NCBI RefSeq assembly: GCF_963678635.1 | Contig: NC_087065.1 | Span: forward strand, 8,269,209-8,333,208 | Direction: 5' to 3' | Source of the DNA: Symsagittifera roscoffensis | Lineage: Eukaryota; Xenacoelomorpha; Acoela; Convolutidae | DNA: 64,000 nt | Shown here: piece by piece, positions 43,873-54,895 of the stretch | Numbering within the stretch: position 1 is the stretch's first letter | How the letters are laid out: each line of letters starts with the position of its first letter | Made by a program: the position numbers and the translations under genes | Notes under the pieces: model-generated | The model's input: only the letters and a program-made list of their open reading frames with translations | The model's database searches: none | What the model was told of the DNA's origin: nothing

Positions 43873-44348
43873 GTAATGTGTCACATCCCTAAATTCCCTT
43901 TATGGTTGAATTATTTTTGACGACAATAACACTTTCGTGGCTCATTTGGTATGACTCTAAATTATTGTGAGACAACAAGAGAAAGAGTAAGGGAGGACGA
44001 TCAAATACGTTTCAAGAGAAAAAAAATTTGAGAAACTCAAACTGAATTCTTAATTTTCTAGATACATATGTCTTCGTAATCATCTTTACTGATAATTTGA
44101 GCAAATCAATATGGCCACAGTAAGCACCAACATTACTCTTAGTTAAACTTAGTAAAATCACTCGAGAGATATCCGCGAGAGTGACCAGCACGTTTCCAAT
44201 AACTCCTCTGCCTATATTTCTTTTCTCTAGTCCTCTGAGCCTTCTGAGGAATACATTCATCTAAAGGAATCTGAATAAAATTCTCGGGTAGTAAACTTTT
44301 GTCACAATGTGAACGATATTTGCGGTAACCTTCAACTATCCTGTGTTT
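43873..44348 (-). repeat. Module A, copy 2
   Basis: Closely similar to 39112-39597 over its whole length. The - strand frame spans 82 codons here. It is followed directly by module B (44349-44420). Confidence 0.78.
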
Positions 44349-44439
44349 CGAGTTTTCCTGCTTATTCCTAGATGGCTTCCATTGGGCGCATTGTAGTTTC
44401 TGTAAGAAGCTTCTCCTCTCAACTTTTTTCCTCTCAATT

Positions 44440-44930
44440 TTTTTTCGTTCGAAAATCTAGTAGTTATCTAAAATGATGTTTATGTTTACATGTGATTTTT
44501 TTGGAAATCTTTTATCATCATTTACAATTATCAAATTGGCCGAAATTTTTTTAAAAAAAGGTCAGGTTTTCTGATTTTGTTTTCACGGTTTTGTATGAAC
44601 TTTGTTTTCACGGTTCAAATTTCGTCTGCTGTTCCGACAACATATCACTATCTCAATACAGCTGTACGTGCTATTCTAGACGATTGACAACCGAATTCTA
44701 CTTTTGCGAATTTAGTTTCCCGAATAAATATCTCTTACTTGCACTTGTGACTGGTGATCCGTAGAGGAAGCATTCTCCTCTATCGCTGTCTCTCTGACTG
44801 CGTCTTCACTCTGGTGTCCCCTCTCTCCACCTCCGAGAAGTCATCGTCTCTTTCTTCTTCCAACTCGGAGACTGCCTCGGAGTCAGTCCAGCTACTGTCA
44901 TCATCCTCGTCTTCAGCTTCTCTTCTCAAC
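44440..44930 (-). pseudogene. Inverted copy of brambleberry exon 7 plus intron 7 (module C)
   Basis: On the - strand it reads the 3' part of exon 7 (about 37980-38160), the donor GTAAGAGATATTTATTC, and intron 7 as far as about 38455. The exon part is diverged (several substitutions and a replaced stretch near 44765) but the acidic coding pattern and the donor survive. The other exons are absent, so it is a captured fragment rather than a paralogous gene. The + frame 44754-45005 is its antisense shadow. Confidence 0.85.
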
Positions 44931-45299
44931 AAAAGAAAGAAAAAGAGAGGACGAACAAATACTTTTCAAGGGAAAAAATTTGATAAACTCAAACTGAATT
45001 CTTAATTTTCTAGATACAAGTCTTCGTAATCAACTTTACTGATAATTTGCGTAAATCAATATGGCCACAGTAAACACCAACAATACTCTTAGTTAAACTT
45101 AGTAAAATCACTCGAGAGATATCCGCGACAGTGACCAGCACGTTTCCAATAACGCCTCTGCCTATATTGCTTTTCTCTAGTCCTCTGAGCCTTCTGAGGA
45201 ATACATTCCTCAAAGGAATCTGAATAAAATTCTCGGGTAGTAAACTTTTGTCACAATGTGAACGATATTTGCGGTAACTCTCAACTATCCTGTGTTTCG
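44931..45299 (-). repeat. Module A, copy 3
   Basis: A shorter copy fused at its left edge to the captured exon fragment; then module B (45300-45371). The - strand frame encodes about 67 codons of the same peptide. Confidence 0.78.
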
Positions 45300-45389
45300 A
45301 GTTTTCCTGCTTATTCCTAGATGGCTTCCATTGGGCGCATTGTAGTTTCTGTAAGAAGCTTCTCCTCTCAACTTTTTTCCTCTCAATTT

Positions 45390-45705
45390 TTTTTCGTTCG
45401 AAAATCTAGTAGTTATCTAAAATGATGTTTATGTTTACATGTGATTTTTTTGGAAATCTTTTATCATCATTTACAATTATCAAATTGGCCGAAATTTTTT
45501 TCTGAAAAAAGGTCAGATTTTCTGAATTTGTTTTCACGGTTTTGTATGAACTTTGTTTTCACGGTTCAAATTTCGTCTGCTGTTCTGACAACATATCACT
45601 ATCTCAATACAGCTGTACGTGCTATTCTAGACGATTGAGAACCGAATTCTACTTTTGCGAATTTAATTTCCCGAATAAATATCTCTTACTTGCACTTGTG
45701 ACTGT
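45390..45705 (-). pseudogene. Second inverted copy of brambleberry intron 7 with exon 7 edge
   Basis: Nearly identical to 44440-44752, but it stops about 12 bases into exon 7 (CTTGCACTTGTGACTG), where module A copy 4 begins. The A-B-C order is therefore repeated. Confidence 0.82.
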
Positions 45706-45712
45706 AAACTCT

Positions 45713-46030
45713 TTATTTTGTAGATATATAAGCCTTTGTAACAACTTTACTGATAATTTTAAAAAATCAATCTTGCCACTGTAAAAACTAACAAATGTCT
45801 TGGTTGGTAAAATCAGTTTATAGATATCCGTGGGAGTGGCCAGTTCGATTTCTGTAACGCCTCTGCCGAAACTTTTTTACTCTAGTCCTCCCAGCCTCGA
45901 GGAATACAGTCCTGCTAGCAACGCAATCTGGGTAAAATCTCTCGTAGGAGACTTTCCTCAGTTGGAAAGACACTTCCTGCATGATAAAATACTGAATAAT
46001 AGCACCCAGGAAATCTGTATAGAAACCAGA
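45713..46030 (-). repeat. Module A, copy 4 (diverged)
   Basis: The most diverged copy, recognisable by GATATCCGTGGGAGTGGCCA, GTAACGCCTCTGCCGAAAC and CTCTAGTCCTCCCAGCC. The - strand frame is only partly kept and has a stop near its start. Confidence 0.6.
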
Positions 46031-46425
46031 TAGTAAAATAACCAGCGCTGAAAGCGGGAAAACGTTTTTTTTTTCTGATTCCTAATTCTTCGTATACGCT
46101 AGCTAATCTTTCACATAGTTGTCTCCGTAATTGCTTACATCTCATGCTTTAGCATTATATTTGTATAATTTTAGTACCTCAGTATTGAGTGATGTTTTAG
46201 TACTGAAAGTCTGAATGTGTCGTTTTTTTTATAAAGCTTACTTTAGTTTCGTTAATTTACCTTATAGCAGCTCTACTTTTAAGTATTCAGTTTTTTCTCA
46301 TTGCTTATTAATGAATCAGTCCAATTAGGATGACGGTCATTTTGGCCAGTACTTGCCTGGTAAAGTATACGTTCCATCACATGTGTCGAGTATGAAATTT
46401 ATTCTCTTGAATTTTTGAGGTCGTA
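46031..46425 (+). other. 5' flank of NDUFS8
   Basis: AT-rich spacer that should hold the promoter. No TATA box is convincing. A weak acceptor-like TTTTTGAG ends 6 bases before the start codon. Confidence 0.4.
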
Positions 46426-49400
46426 ATGATTAAGAACCTCGTGAAAAATAGCACCTGGCTTTCTTCAGTTCTGCCAAGTTCAGCAACATCATGTAAATTA
46501 GCACAGAGTAACAGTCAAATTGCATGCCGCACAAAAAGCACGACATCAACAGGGGTCAGCAAAGGATCTGAAGGCGAAGAGTACCCGATTGAATCACAAC
46601 TGGGCAAAAGCGTTGGTCAGAACACGTACAAGTTAGTGAATGCGACCACATCTGCATCGTCATGGCTTGAAACGACAGACTTGAGTGCGAATTCGCTTCT
46701 GTTCGGGGAACTCATGAAAGTAAGCATTATTTAAAAGCAGAATCTGAACGTATGTCCTGCTTTTGGATCCCAAGAGCTCACACTACTGAAATTTTGAAGG
46801 CGGTTTTGTTCTGATTTTTAAAAATTATTATTTAGGCTAAAATTAAGTGCGAGGCGACAATTTGTCGCCAGCGACAACTCGTCGTTAGCTTCAATTCGTC
46901 GCCAGCGATAATTTGCTAGCCTTTGTAAGAGCAATTATATTATTTGCAATTTATAATTACATAAGAATTTCGAAACAAAATGATTTAGCTATGCATAGCG
47001 ACCAAACGGACTTGTCTGACCAAATGAAGGTTTTGATATGGAATGTTTCACGGAATTTCGAGGCAAAGCATCCTGATTAAGTTGTCCTGAGGCGAGTCGT
47101 CGCTAGCGACCAATTGTCGTCATGTCAAAAGAAGGCATCAAAAACGTTTTAGTCTGTTTTCCATTTTGGTTTTTATTTGTAGTCGATCAATTACATAGAA
47201 AAATAACGGTATATTTTGGTTAAACTTATAGTTTTTGTTTAAGACAGGACAAAGCTGAAGTGATTTCTTAACTTATATCTCAAATGATTTTTGAAATGCT
47301 AAAAATTCCAATGACGAGAGCTGCTGCTCGTGTATGGCTGGCCTGAAGTCTTATTTTTTCAATGTTTGAAGGGAATGGGAATGACAATCAGTAAAATACT
47401 GCACGAGCCTGCCACCATCAACTACCCGTTTGAGAAAGGACCCCTAAGTCCCAGATTCAGAGGGGAACATGCGTTGAGGAGGTACCCCAATGGAGAGGAG
47501 AGGTGCATTGCGTGTAAACTGTGCGAAGCCATCTGTCCTGCCCAAGTTAGTTTCATTATCGGTTAAATTCAGCAATCGCCGAACAAATCTGAAGTGGATC
47601 ACAAGTGCTTAAAATTGGACCCATTTGGTAGGAAGAGTTTATTCTACTGATAAAGGAATCATCTTATCCTATCCTATCCTATCCTATATATTAAACGAAT
47701 GACAGAAAAGTTAATGCCAAGTTTTAGCTGACATAACGCCCAATGAATAAGGGGGTATCGAGCGCAACGTTTAAGAATCAATCAGAGCAAGATGAACTCG
47801 ATTCAACTTCAAGGCTGGACAGTACCTGCCCACTTTTTGTCTGAAAGTATGCGGTGACAGATGTATTTCAGCAAATCGATTCGAGCTATGAAATAACTTG
47901 GAATATTTCAAAGTTTCATAGCTACAATAGCTTGCGTAGAACACGTTTTTTTGCGAACTGATTCAGTGTATGAAATAATCCTCATTATTTCGAAGTTTCG
48001 TAGCTTCAATAGGTTGCTGGGAAAAACTTTCGCGAACCGATTCGGTCTGCGCATCAACTCGAAATGTTTCATAGGCTCAATAGCTTGCCTAAAAAACTTA
48101 AACTTTTCTTGAACCGATTCCCTTTCAAATATTTGAAGGTTTTGTAGCTTGAATAGTTTGCTTAAGTAAAACTTTTCATGAACCGATTCGCTTTGTAAAA
48201 TGACTTGAAATATTTCAAATTTTAGCTTAATATTTTGCCTAAACAAAACTTGTTAAACTTTTTGCGTACCGAATCAATCCACGAAAAACTTGAAATGTTT
48301 CAAAGTTTCAAGGCTTGATTAGCTTGCTTAAAAAACCTAAACTTTTCGCGAACCGACTCGTCTATGAGACATCTTGAAAATTTTCGTAGCTTGACTAGTT
48401 CCTGAAAAACTTAAACTTTACGCGAACCGAGTCAGTCCAGAGAAGACTTGAAATATTTCAAAGTTGCGAGACTTGAATAGTTTGTTTAAAAAAACTAACT
48501 AGTTGCGAACCGATTCGTCTATGAGACAATTTGAAAAATTTCATAGTTTCATAGCTTGAATAGCTTGCTGAGATAAACCTAGTTTTTTCGCGAACCGAAT
48601 CAGTCTACGAAAAACTTAATTTTTTCGAAGTTTCGTAGCCTGCATAGCTTGCTTAGAAAAACTCATTTTTCGCAAAACGAGTCAGTCTACGAAAAAACTT
48701 GAAATATTTCATAGATTTAAGGCTTGAATAGCTTGCCTTGAGAATTTTTTTTTTCATTTTTTCAGGGACCGATTCGTCTGAGACAACTAGAACTATTTTA
48801 TAGTTTGATAGCGTATTTTTTGTGCGAAACGATTCTGTCTTCAACTTCAATCTTTTCGACTAAACAATAGGTTTCGGTCTAAACAACAATTTGAAATAAT
48901 TCAAGTTTCCTTAGCTTCAATAACTTGCTTTTCGCTTTCTTATTCGCTTCGTATCAGAGCTTTATAGCCTGAACAACTTCCTTAGAAAAGTTTAAGTTTT
49001 AGTGAACCGATTTAGTTTGAAAACACTACGTACTTCAAAAATTTCGAAGCTTGAATTGCTTGCCCAAAAAACTTGAAACTCTGGAAATCTGATTTTGTCG
49101 ATGGAATAATTTGACATTTTTCAAAATTTCACCGATTGAATGGCTGCAATGGAAAAACTTATAATTTCCTTGCGGTTTCCTTCATGTGCTGTGCGGTTTC
49201 CTTCATGAAATGACTTGAAATATGTGAAAGTTTCATAATATAAATAACTTACTGAGAAATTTTTGACATATCTCCAAATGATTAGCTGTATGAAACAACT
49301 AAAAAATTTCAAGGTTTCTTTTGTTGGATTGCTTGCTTGAGATATACCGAGTTTGCGCGGACTGATTCGCTCTAAGAATTAAATTGAATTTTTTAGAACT

Positions 49401-52400
49401 TTGCTCAATAGCTGGCAACAAGTTCGATTTCAAAGTTTTTTTTAGCTTGAATAACTTGCTGAAAAAACTTGATTTTTTGTCCTCTGATTCGGTCTATGAA
49501 TCAACTTGCACTATTTCAAGGTTTCATTGCTTGACTTTTTTCAATAACAAAACTTAAAAATATCGCCATTCGACTTGCTTCATGATATAACTTGAAATAT
49601 TTTAAGCTTTGATAGCTTCAATAGCTTGCTTAGAGAAACTCAATTTTTTCGCGAAATAATTTGCTCTAGAAGAAATATTTCGAAGTTTCATAGCTTGAAT
49701 AGATGTCTCAAGAAATGTTTGATTTTTCGCAGACAGATTTGCTCTAACAATTAACTTAATTAGCTCAATCAAATCTTTCAAAGGGTCTTCGCTTGAATGG
49801 CTTCAACAGAAAAACTTATACTTTTTGACATCCGAATCGCTTCATGAGTTAAGTTGAAACATCATTTTTTTAGCTGGAAGACCTCGCTAATGGTTTACTT
49901 TGAATAGCTTGATCAGATTAACGACTAATTTTTTGCGAGCCGATTGATTTTTGGAGACGGGCTTGCTAGTATCTAATAAAAAGGTCATCAGCCTGCTGCT
50001 CGATTGTTGAATCTTACTTATCGCTTAATATGATTAGGGTCGGGAAAAGATTTGGCTTCAAATTGCACATAACGACGTTCGATATTAAAAATATAGGATA
50101 ACCTTGGTACGGAATTGCTAAATCATTCTTGTAGGGGCCCCAAGCGCGCCTTAGCTTATTACCTATGCGACGAGCAAGGGTATTGCAACCGGGTACTAGA
50201 ATTTTTTCCCATAAAAAATATGTTCACAAGATTTCCAATTTTAAAAACTCCATTTCAGCTACTGAAAGAATACCAAGTCTACAGCCGAAAAAGTTTTAGG
50301 TAAATTGATTTTTTCGTCGGCTTTAGTGATTTCGACCCAATTTCTGTCGGCCTTATTGCCGGGTTTTCAATTCTGTAACCTTCGGTAATTTTTTAATGAC
50401 TTTTTCCTTGTCAAGTGTTTAATCATAGCTCATGGTTTCCTGGTTTTTATACACGCCCAAACTTAATGTTAGAATAGAGTTTTTTGGGACTTTCTGCTAG
50501 AATTTTATTCTGTTCTGATTTATTTTTTATTCTGCAAGTGGAATTAGTTAGTTTTAATTGATTTTGTGTGTTTTAGAGCAGTTTCACTTGAATTTGATTT
50601 AAGTTGATGGAGTAGCGTTTTCTTTTTTTCTTCTCATATGTTGAATTGTTTTCGAAAAAATTCTTAATTTTCCAGAATATTTTTTGTTGAAATTTTGGTT
50701 GGACTATTTTGTCTTTGAAAGCATTCGGCGAGTGTCGCATGAGTTTCAGGATTTTTTTTATTTCTGGATGAAACTACAAAAATTTGATTAAGAAGTTTTT
50801 TGCGGCAATCGTGTAAATTTTTTACATATTGAATTTTTTTATTAGTTTTTTTTTTATCTTACTTTAACGCAAATAGCGGAGAGGGCCTTATCTAATTCAC
50901 TATTCTTCCTGTAGGATATGCAAGTTGTCTGATTGCAAGATATGAGGCATCGTTTTAAAGTAAATTTAGGAATTTTTGGATCTAGATTTCTTCTACCGAA
51001 ATTTTTTCTCATCGTTACTATCGATTGGTTATGAGAAAGAATTGACATTTGCAAAAAGGTTTTTCCTTGTTCTTTTTGCTTCAAGCATTAATTCAAGGTT
51101 TTCACGATTCGTTTGAGGTATTATCTTCTGATTTTTGTCCTTTCTGATTTTGTATCGCAAATGGTGTTTAATTTGGCGTTAAAAGCGCTTGATAAGGGCA
51201 ACCAATTGAATGAATATGAATTCAATGCAACGAATTGCAAGCTGGTTATTAAAATCAAAAACTGGAAATAATTTTCTTGCCTATCAGGATGCATTCTGAA
51301 ATTTTTTGGAAGAGGGCGAGTCTTTTTCGACATATCTGTTATATATTTAAATGCGTGCTTCACCATCTCATCATGTTTAAGCTTTTCCAACGTATTATTT
51401 GCATTATTAAGCTATATCGTATATTGCAATGGTTAAGATTTTTTTTCGATTTTCCAATTTGATTTTAGTGGTTATTTTACCGAGTTCAAATTAAGAAACC
51501 CAATATCGAATTAAGGGTTGTGAGTTTGGCCTCCAATTTTAAATGCCCGAATCATTTTAGTAAACGAGATAAGACGATTTTTGAGATTTTTTCAAAAATT
51601 TTCAGAACTTTTAAATAACAAAACAATTTACAAAACTTGAAGTTACCAACCCTGTAGTTGGGTACTGTCAGAGTGCTATCAAGGATTGCGAGTCTTGCCT
51701 CCAAATAGGACTGCTCAAGTACTTGTAGTTTTCGAAATAGGACGTTTTTTATGATTTTTCAAAAAATTCCAGAAAACATAAATTATAAATATTTTTTAAA
51801 AATCTGAAATTCCGAACACTGTAATTGGGTACCGTCAGAGTACTATCAAGGATTGCGAATCTTGCCTCCTAATTTGACTGCTCAATTCTTTGTAGTTTTT
51901 GAGATATGACGTTTTTTTGTGATTTTTTCTAAAATGTTCAGAAAACTTTAATTATTATTTTTTAAAAAATCTGAAATTCCCAACCCTGTAGTTAGGTCTT
52001 GTCAGAGTACTCTCAATTCTTTGTAGTTTTCGAGATATGACGTTTTTTGTGATGTTTTAAAAAATTTTATTAATTGTTTTTCAAAATTTGAAATTCGCAA
52101 CCTTGTTGTTGGGTGCTGTCAGAGTACTCTAAGGAATTCCAAATCTTGCCTCCAAATATGACTATTAAAATCCTTGTAGTTTTCGAGATTTGAATTATTT
52201 TTTGTGATTTTTTAAACTTATATTACTTTTTTTCCCGCAAAATCTGAAATTCCCAACCCTGTAGTTGGGTCTTGTCAGAGTACTCTCAAAGATTGCGAAT
52301 CTTGCCTCCAAATTTGACTGCTCAATTCTTTGTAGTTTTCGAGATATGACGTTTTTTGTGATTTTTTCTAAAATGTTCAGAAAACTTTAATTATTATTTT

Positions 52401-54895
52401 TTAAAAAATCTGAAATTCCCAACCCTGTAGTTAGGTCTTGTCAGAGTACTCTCAATTCTTTGTAGTTTTCGAGATATGACGTTTTTTGTGATGTTTTAAA
52501 AAATTTTATTAATTGTTTTTCAAAATTTGAAATTCGCAACCTTGTTGTTGGGTGCTGTCAGAGTACTCTAAGGAATTCCAAATCTTGCCTCCAAATATGA
52601 CTGTTAAAATCCTTGTAGTTTTCGAGATTTGAATTATTTTTTGTGATTTTTTAAACTTATATTACTTTTTTTCCCGCAAAATCTGAAATTCCCAACCCTG
52701 TAGTTGGGTCTTGTCAGAGTACTCTCAAAGATTGCGAATCTTGCCTCCAAATTTGACTGCTCAATTCTTTGTAGTTTTCGAGATATGACTTTTTTTTTCT
52801 GATTTTTTCTAAAATGTTCAGAAAACTTTAATTATTATTTTTTAAAAATCTGAAATTCCCAACCCTGTAGTTAGGTCTGGTCAGAGTACTCTCAAAGATT
52901 ACGAATCTTGCCTCCAAGTATGACTGCTCAATTCTTTGTAGTTTTCGAGATATGACGTTTTTTGTGATTTTTTCAAAAGTTTTCAGAAAACTTAAATTAT
53001 TATTATTATTTTTTAAAATCTGAAATTCCCAACCCTGAAGTTAGGTCCTGTCAGAGTACTCTCAAGGATTGCGAATCTTGCCTCCAAATATGACTGCTCA
53101 ATTCTTTGTAGTTTTCGAGATGTGACGTTTTTTGTGATTTTTTCAAAATTTTAAGAAAGTTTAAATTAATTATTTTTCAAAGTTTGAAATTCCCAACGCT
53201 ATAGTTCGGTGTTGTCAGGGTACTCTAAAGAGTTGCAAATCTTGCCACATGCGACTGCTAAACGCGCCTGCTCAATTGCTTTTATTTTCCGAGATGTGAC
53301 ATTTTTTGATTTTTCAAAATTTCTCAAAGAACTTATCTACAAAGAATTTCAAAAAATTTGTAACTACCAACTCGATGAAATTACAACCTTATTGTCAGTG
53401 TACACCCTGGTGTCTTAAATCGTGCCTTTTAAAATGAATGCTCAAATCCTTTTAGTGTCCGAGATAAGACGTTTTTTTCAATTTTTTTATTCGGCAAACT
53501 GAAATTAAGTTTAAAAAAAATTCACAAAATTTTGAATTCTTAACCCTATAGTAGGGTGCTCTCAGGGACTCTCAGTGGTTGCAAATCTGGCCTCCAATTT
53601 TCTCCAGAGGCCCATTAAGTTTTCGAGATGACGCTTTCAAAATGGGAATTAAAAAGTTCGAAATAACCAACCCTGTAATTGGGTGCAGTCAGAGTACACA
53701 AAAAATTTGCAGATATTGTTTCCAATATATGCGGTTTTTCATGAGTTGTCGAGAAATTTCGAAGCACCGGAGGTGCGTTAAACGCTAGTCTACGCTTAAG
53801 AAGATTTATCAAATCGGAATATAGACTTTTCTTCGGGTTAACAACTAGTTTAATAAAGTCAGTTGAATCTTTTATGATGCTACTATGCTGCTGATATGCT
53901 CAATTTCATAAAAATTCAAGTTTTACTACTAGGTACCAGTTACTATTGGTATATTTTATATCTAGAACTCAAACCATTTTTTGTATAATTATATTCGATA
54001 TTATTTCCTGCCGATGATTTTCGGCTTCATGATCGCTGGCCTAAGCTCAGTTTCCAAATTCTGTATCCAGTTTGCTTAGGCAAACTGGATACAGCTATAT
54101 ACTATATAGCTATCGTGGATCCTTGTGGGCGTTACATGCAAATTTTTCTACTATGATTTTTTGAACAACATTTTTTGGTTGATTTTCAGCTTATTGGCTG
54201 TCGGCTTTAATATTGTCGGCTTATTTGTCTTTTTTTCTTAAAATGTCTGGTAGTACTTTTGACATCGATAAGACTCTGGCAGCAGTTTTTGAATGCCCAT
54301 AGCTAACCGTTCTAGAAACACAAAAAGAAAAATTTTAATTACAAAAATAAATTAAGTAGTTTAAAAAAAGCCTCACGGTGCCTTTTTCTTATAATTGTTG
54401 TACCGCAAGGGGTGCGAAGCTCAGCTTTGCTTCTGTGTCAAAATCGCTGCCACCCGTAGTAAGTGCCGAAAATTTATTTCATATAAGATTCCGTCGATCA
54501 AATTTGATTTCCAAGTTTTTGTTGGTAGAGTTAAATGCCTCTCCCCCTCAAACACACACGAAACACGCACACATGCCCGGGCGCGCATACACACTTAAGT
54601 ACGCCACTGGAGTTAAGCGAAGTGTGTTCTTAAGGCGATCACAATCGAGGCGGAAGAGCGAGAGGACGGAAGTCGGAGGACCACCCGATACGACATAGAC
54701 ATGACCAAGTGCATCTACTGTGGACTGTGTCAAGAGGCATGTCCAGTGGACGCCATAGTCGAGGGACCCAACTTCGAGTTCAGCACAGAGACCAGGGAAG
54801 AGTTGCTGTACAACAAGGAGAAGTTGTTGAATAATGGCGACAGATGGGAGCAGGAGATTGCGGCTAACATCCAGGCGGACTATCTCTACAGATGA
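46426..54895 (+). CDS. NDUFS8: NDUFS8 (TYKY), complex I 2x[4Fe-4S] subunit (3 exons, 242 aa)
   Basis: Exons: 46426-46719, 47372-47545, 54635-54895; frame is kept at every junction. The Ser/Lys-rich first exon contains a mitochondrial presequence and is poorly conserved. Exon 2 has the family hallmark [18 protein letters not shown] and the first ferredoxin motif, [12 protein letters not shown] (Cys 143, 146, 149, 153). Exon 3 has [19 protein letters not shown] (Cys 186, 189, 192, 196), [16 protein letters not shown] and the invariant end NIQADYLYR. The subunit carries clusters N6a and N6b in the Q module and passes electrons towards ubiquinone. It is about 30 residues longer than the human protein, mostly in the N-terminal part. 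Intron 2 (7.1 kb) lies between the two Fe-S motifs and is mostly tandem repeats. The exon 2 acceptor (ATGTTTGAAG) is weak, but homology fixes it. Confidence 0.96.
46853..47121. mobile_element. MITE-like element with CGAC-rich terminal inverted repeats, NDUFS8 intron 1
   Basis: The left end GGCGACAATTTGTCGCCAGC pairs with the right end GCTAGCGACCAATTGTCGTC over about 30 bases with several mismatches. Each end also contains its own small palindrome. The inside is AT-rich and non-coding. Target duplication is unclear. Confidence 0.6.
47664..47688 (+). repeat. TATCC microsatellite
   Basis: Tandem five-base units, in NDUFS8 intron 2. Confidence 0.85.
47880..49960 (+). repeat. ~80-bp degenerate tandem repeat, NDUFS8 intron 2
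   Basis: About 25 diverged units. The landmarks are GCGAACCGATTCG, CTATGAGACAACTTGAAATA, TTTCAAAGTTTCATAGCTTG and AATAGCTTGCTTAAAAAACT. Between 47955 and 48830 the GAACCGATTC landmark recurs every ~65-95 bases. Units become harder to recognise to the right of 49000. Confidence 0.88.
49961..51489 (+). other. NDUFS8 intron 2, between the two arrays
   Basis: T-rich with no supportable gene. Motifs CGTCGGCTTTAGTG and TGTCGGCCTTATTGCCGGG near 50310-50360 belong to the dispersed intronic family seen elsewhere. Confidence 0.4.
51490..53790 (+). repeat. ~166-bp satellite array 2 with higher-order repeat (NDUFS8 intron 2)
   Basis: About 13 head-to-tail monomers of the same family as 6395-7560, sharing TTTTCGAGATATGACGTTTT, GAAATTCCCAACCCTGTAG and CTTGCCTCCAAATATGACTG. 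Spacing is mostly 150-175 bases, with two shortened ~130-base units. Positions about 51899-52337 and 52337-52778 are almost identical three-monomer blocks (~440 bases), a higher-order repeat. Confidence 0.93.
53803..53950. repeat. Foldback element, diverged copy 2
   Basis: It matches 16344-16510 through GGTTAACAACTAGTTTAA, CAGTTGAATC, and an inverted right arm (ATGCTCAATTTCATAAAA). It directly follows satellite array 2. Confidence 0.65.
54061..54111. repeat. Perfect 15-bp hairpin plus adjacent 19-base palindrome
   Basis: CTGTATCCAGTTTGC, loop TTAG, then its exact complement (54061-54094). Overlapping it by two bases, AGCTATATACTATATAGCT (54093-54111) is a perfect palindrome about a central C. 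Confidence 0.9.
54395..54430 (+). repeat. Isolated SINE tail
   Basis: GTGCGAAGCTCAGCTTTGC then TTCTGTGT; G-U pairs would preserve the tail hairpin in RNA. It is the last repeat before NDUFS8 exon 3. Confidence 0.6.

Noticed and set aside
44754-45005. + strand frame rich in Ser
   Set aside because: It is the antisense of the acidic stretch in the inverted brambleberry exon 7 copy, fused to module A; not a gene.
47880-53790. CRISPR-like array
   Set aside because: Repeats are contiguous diverged satellites without unique spacers, in a eukaryotic intron.
54061-54094. miRNA precursor
   Set aside because: The 15-bp stem with a 4-base loop is too short for an animal miRNA hairpin.
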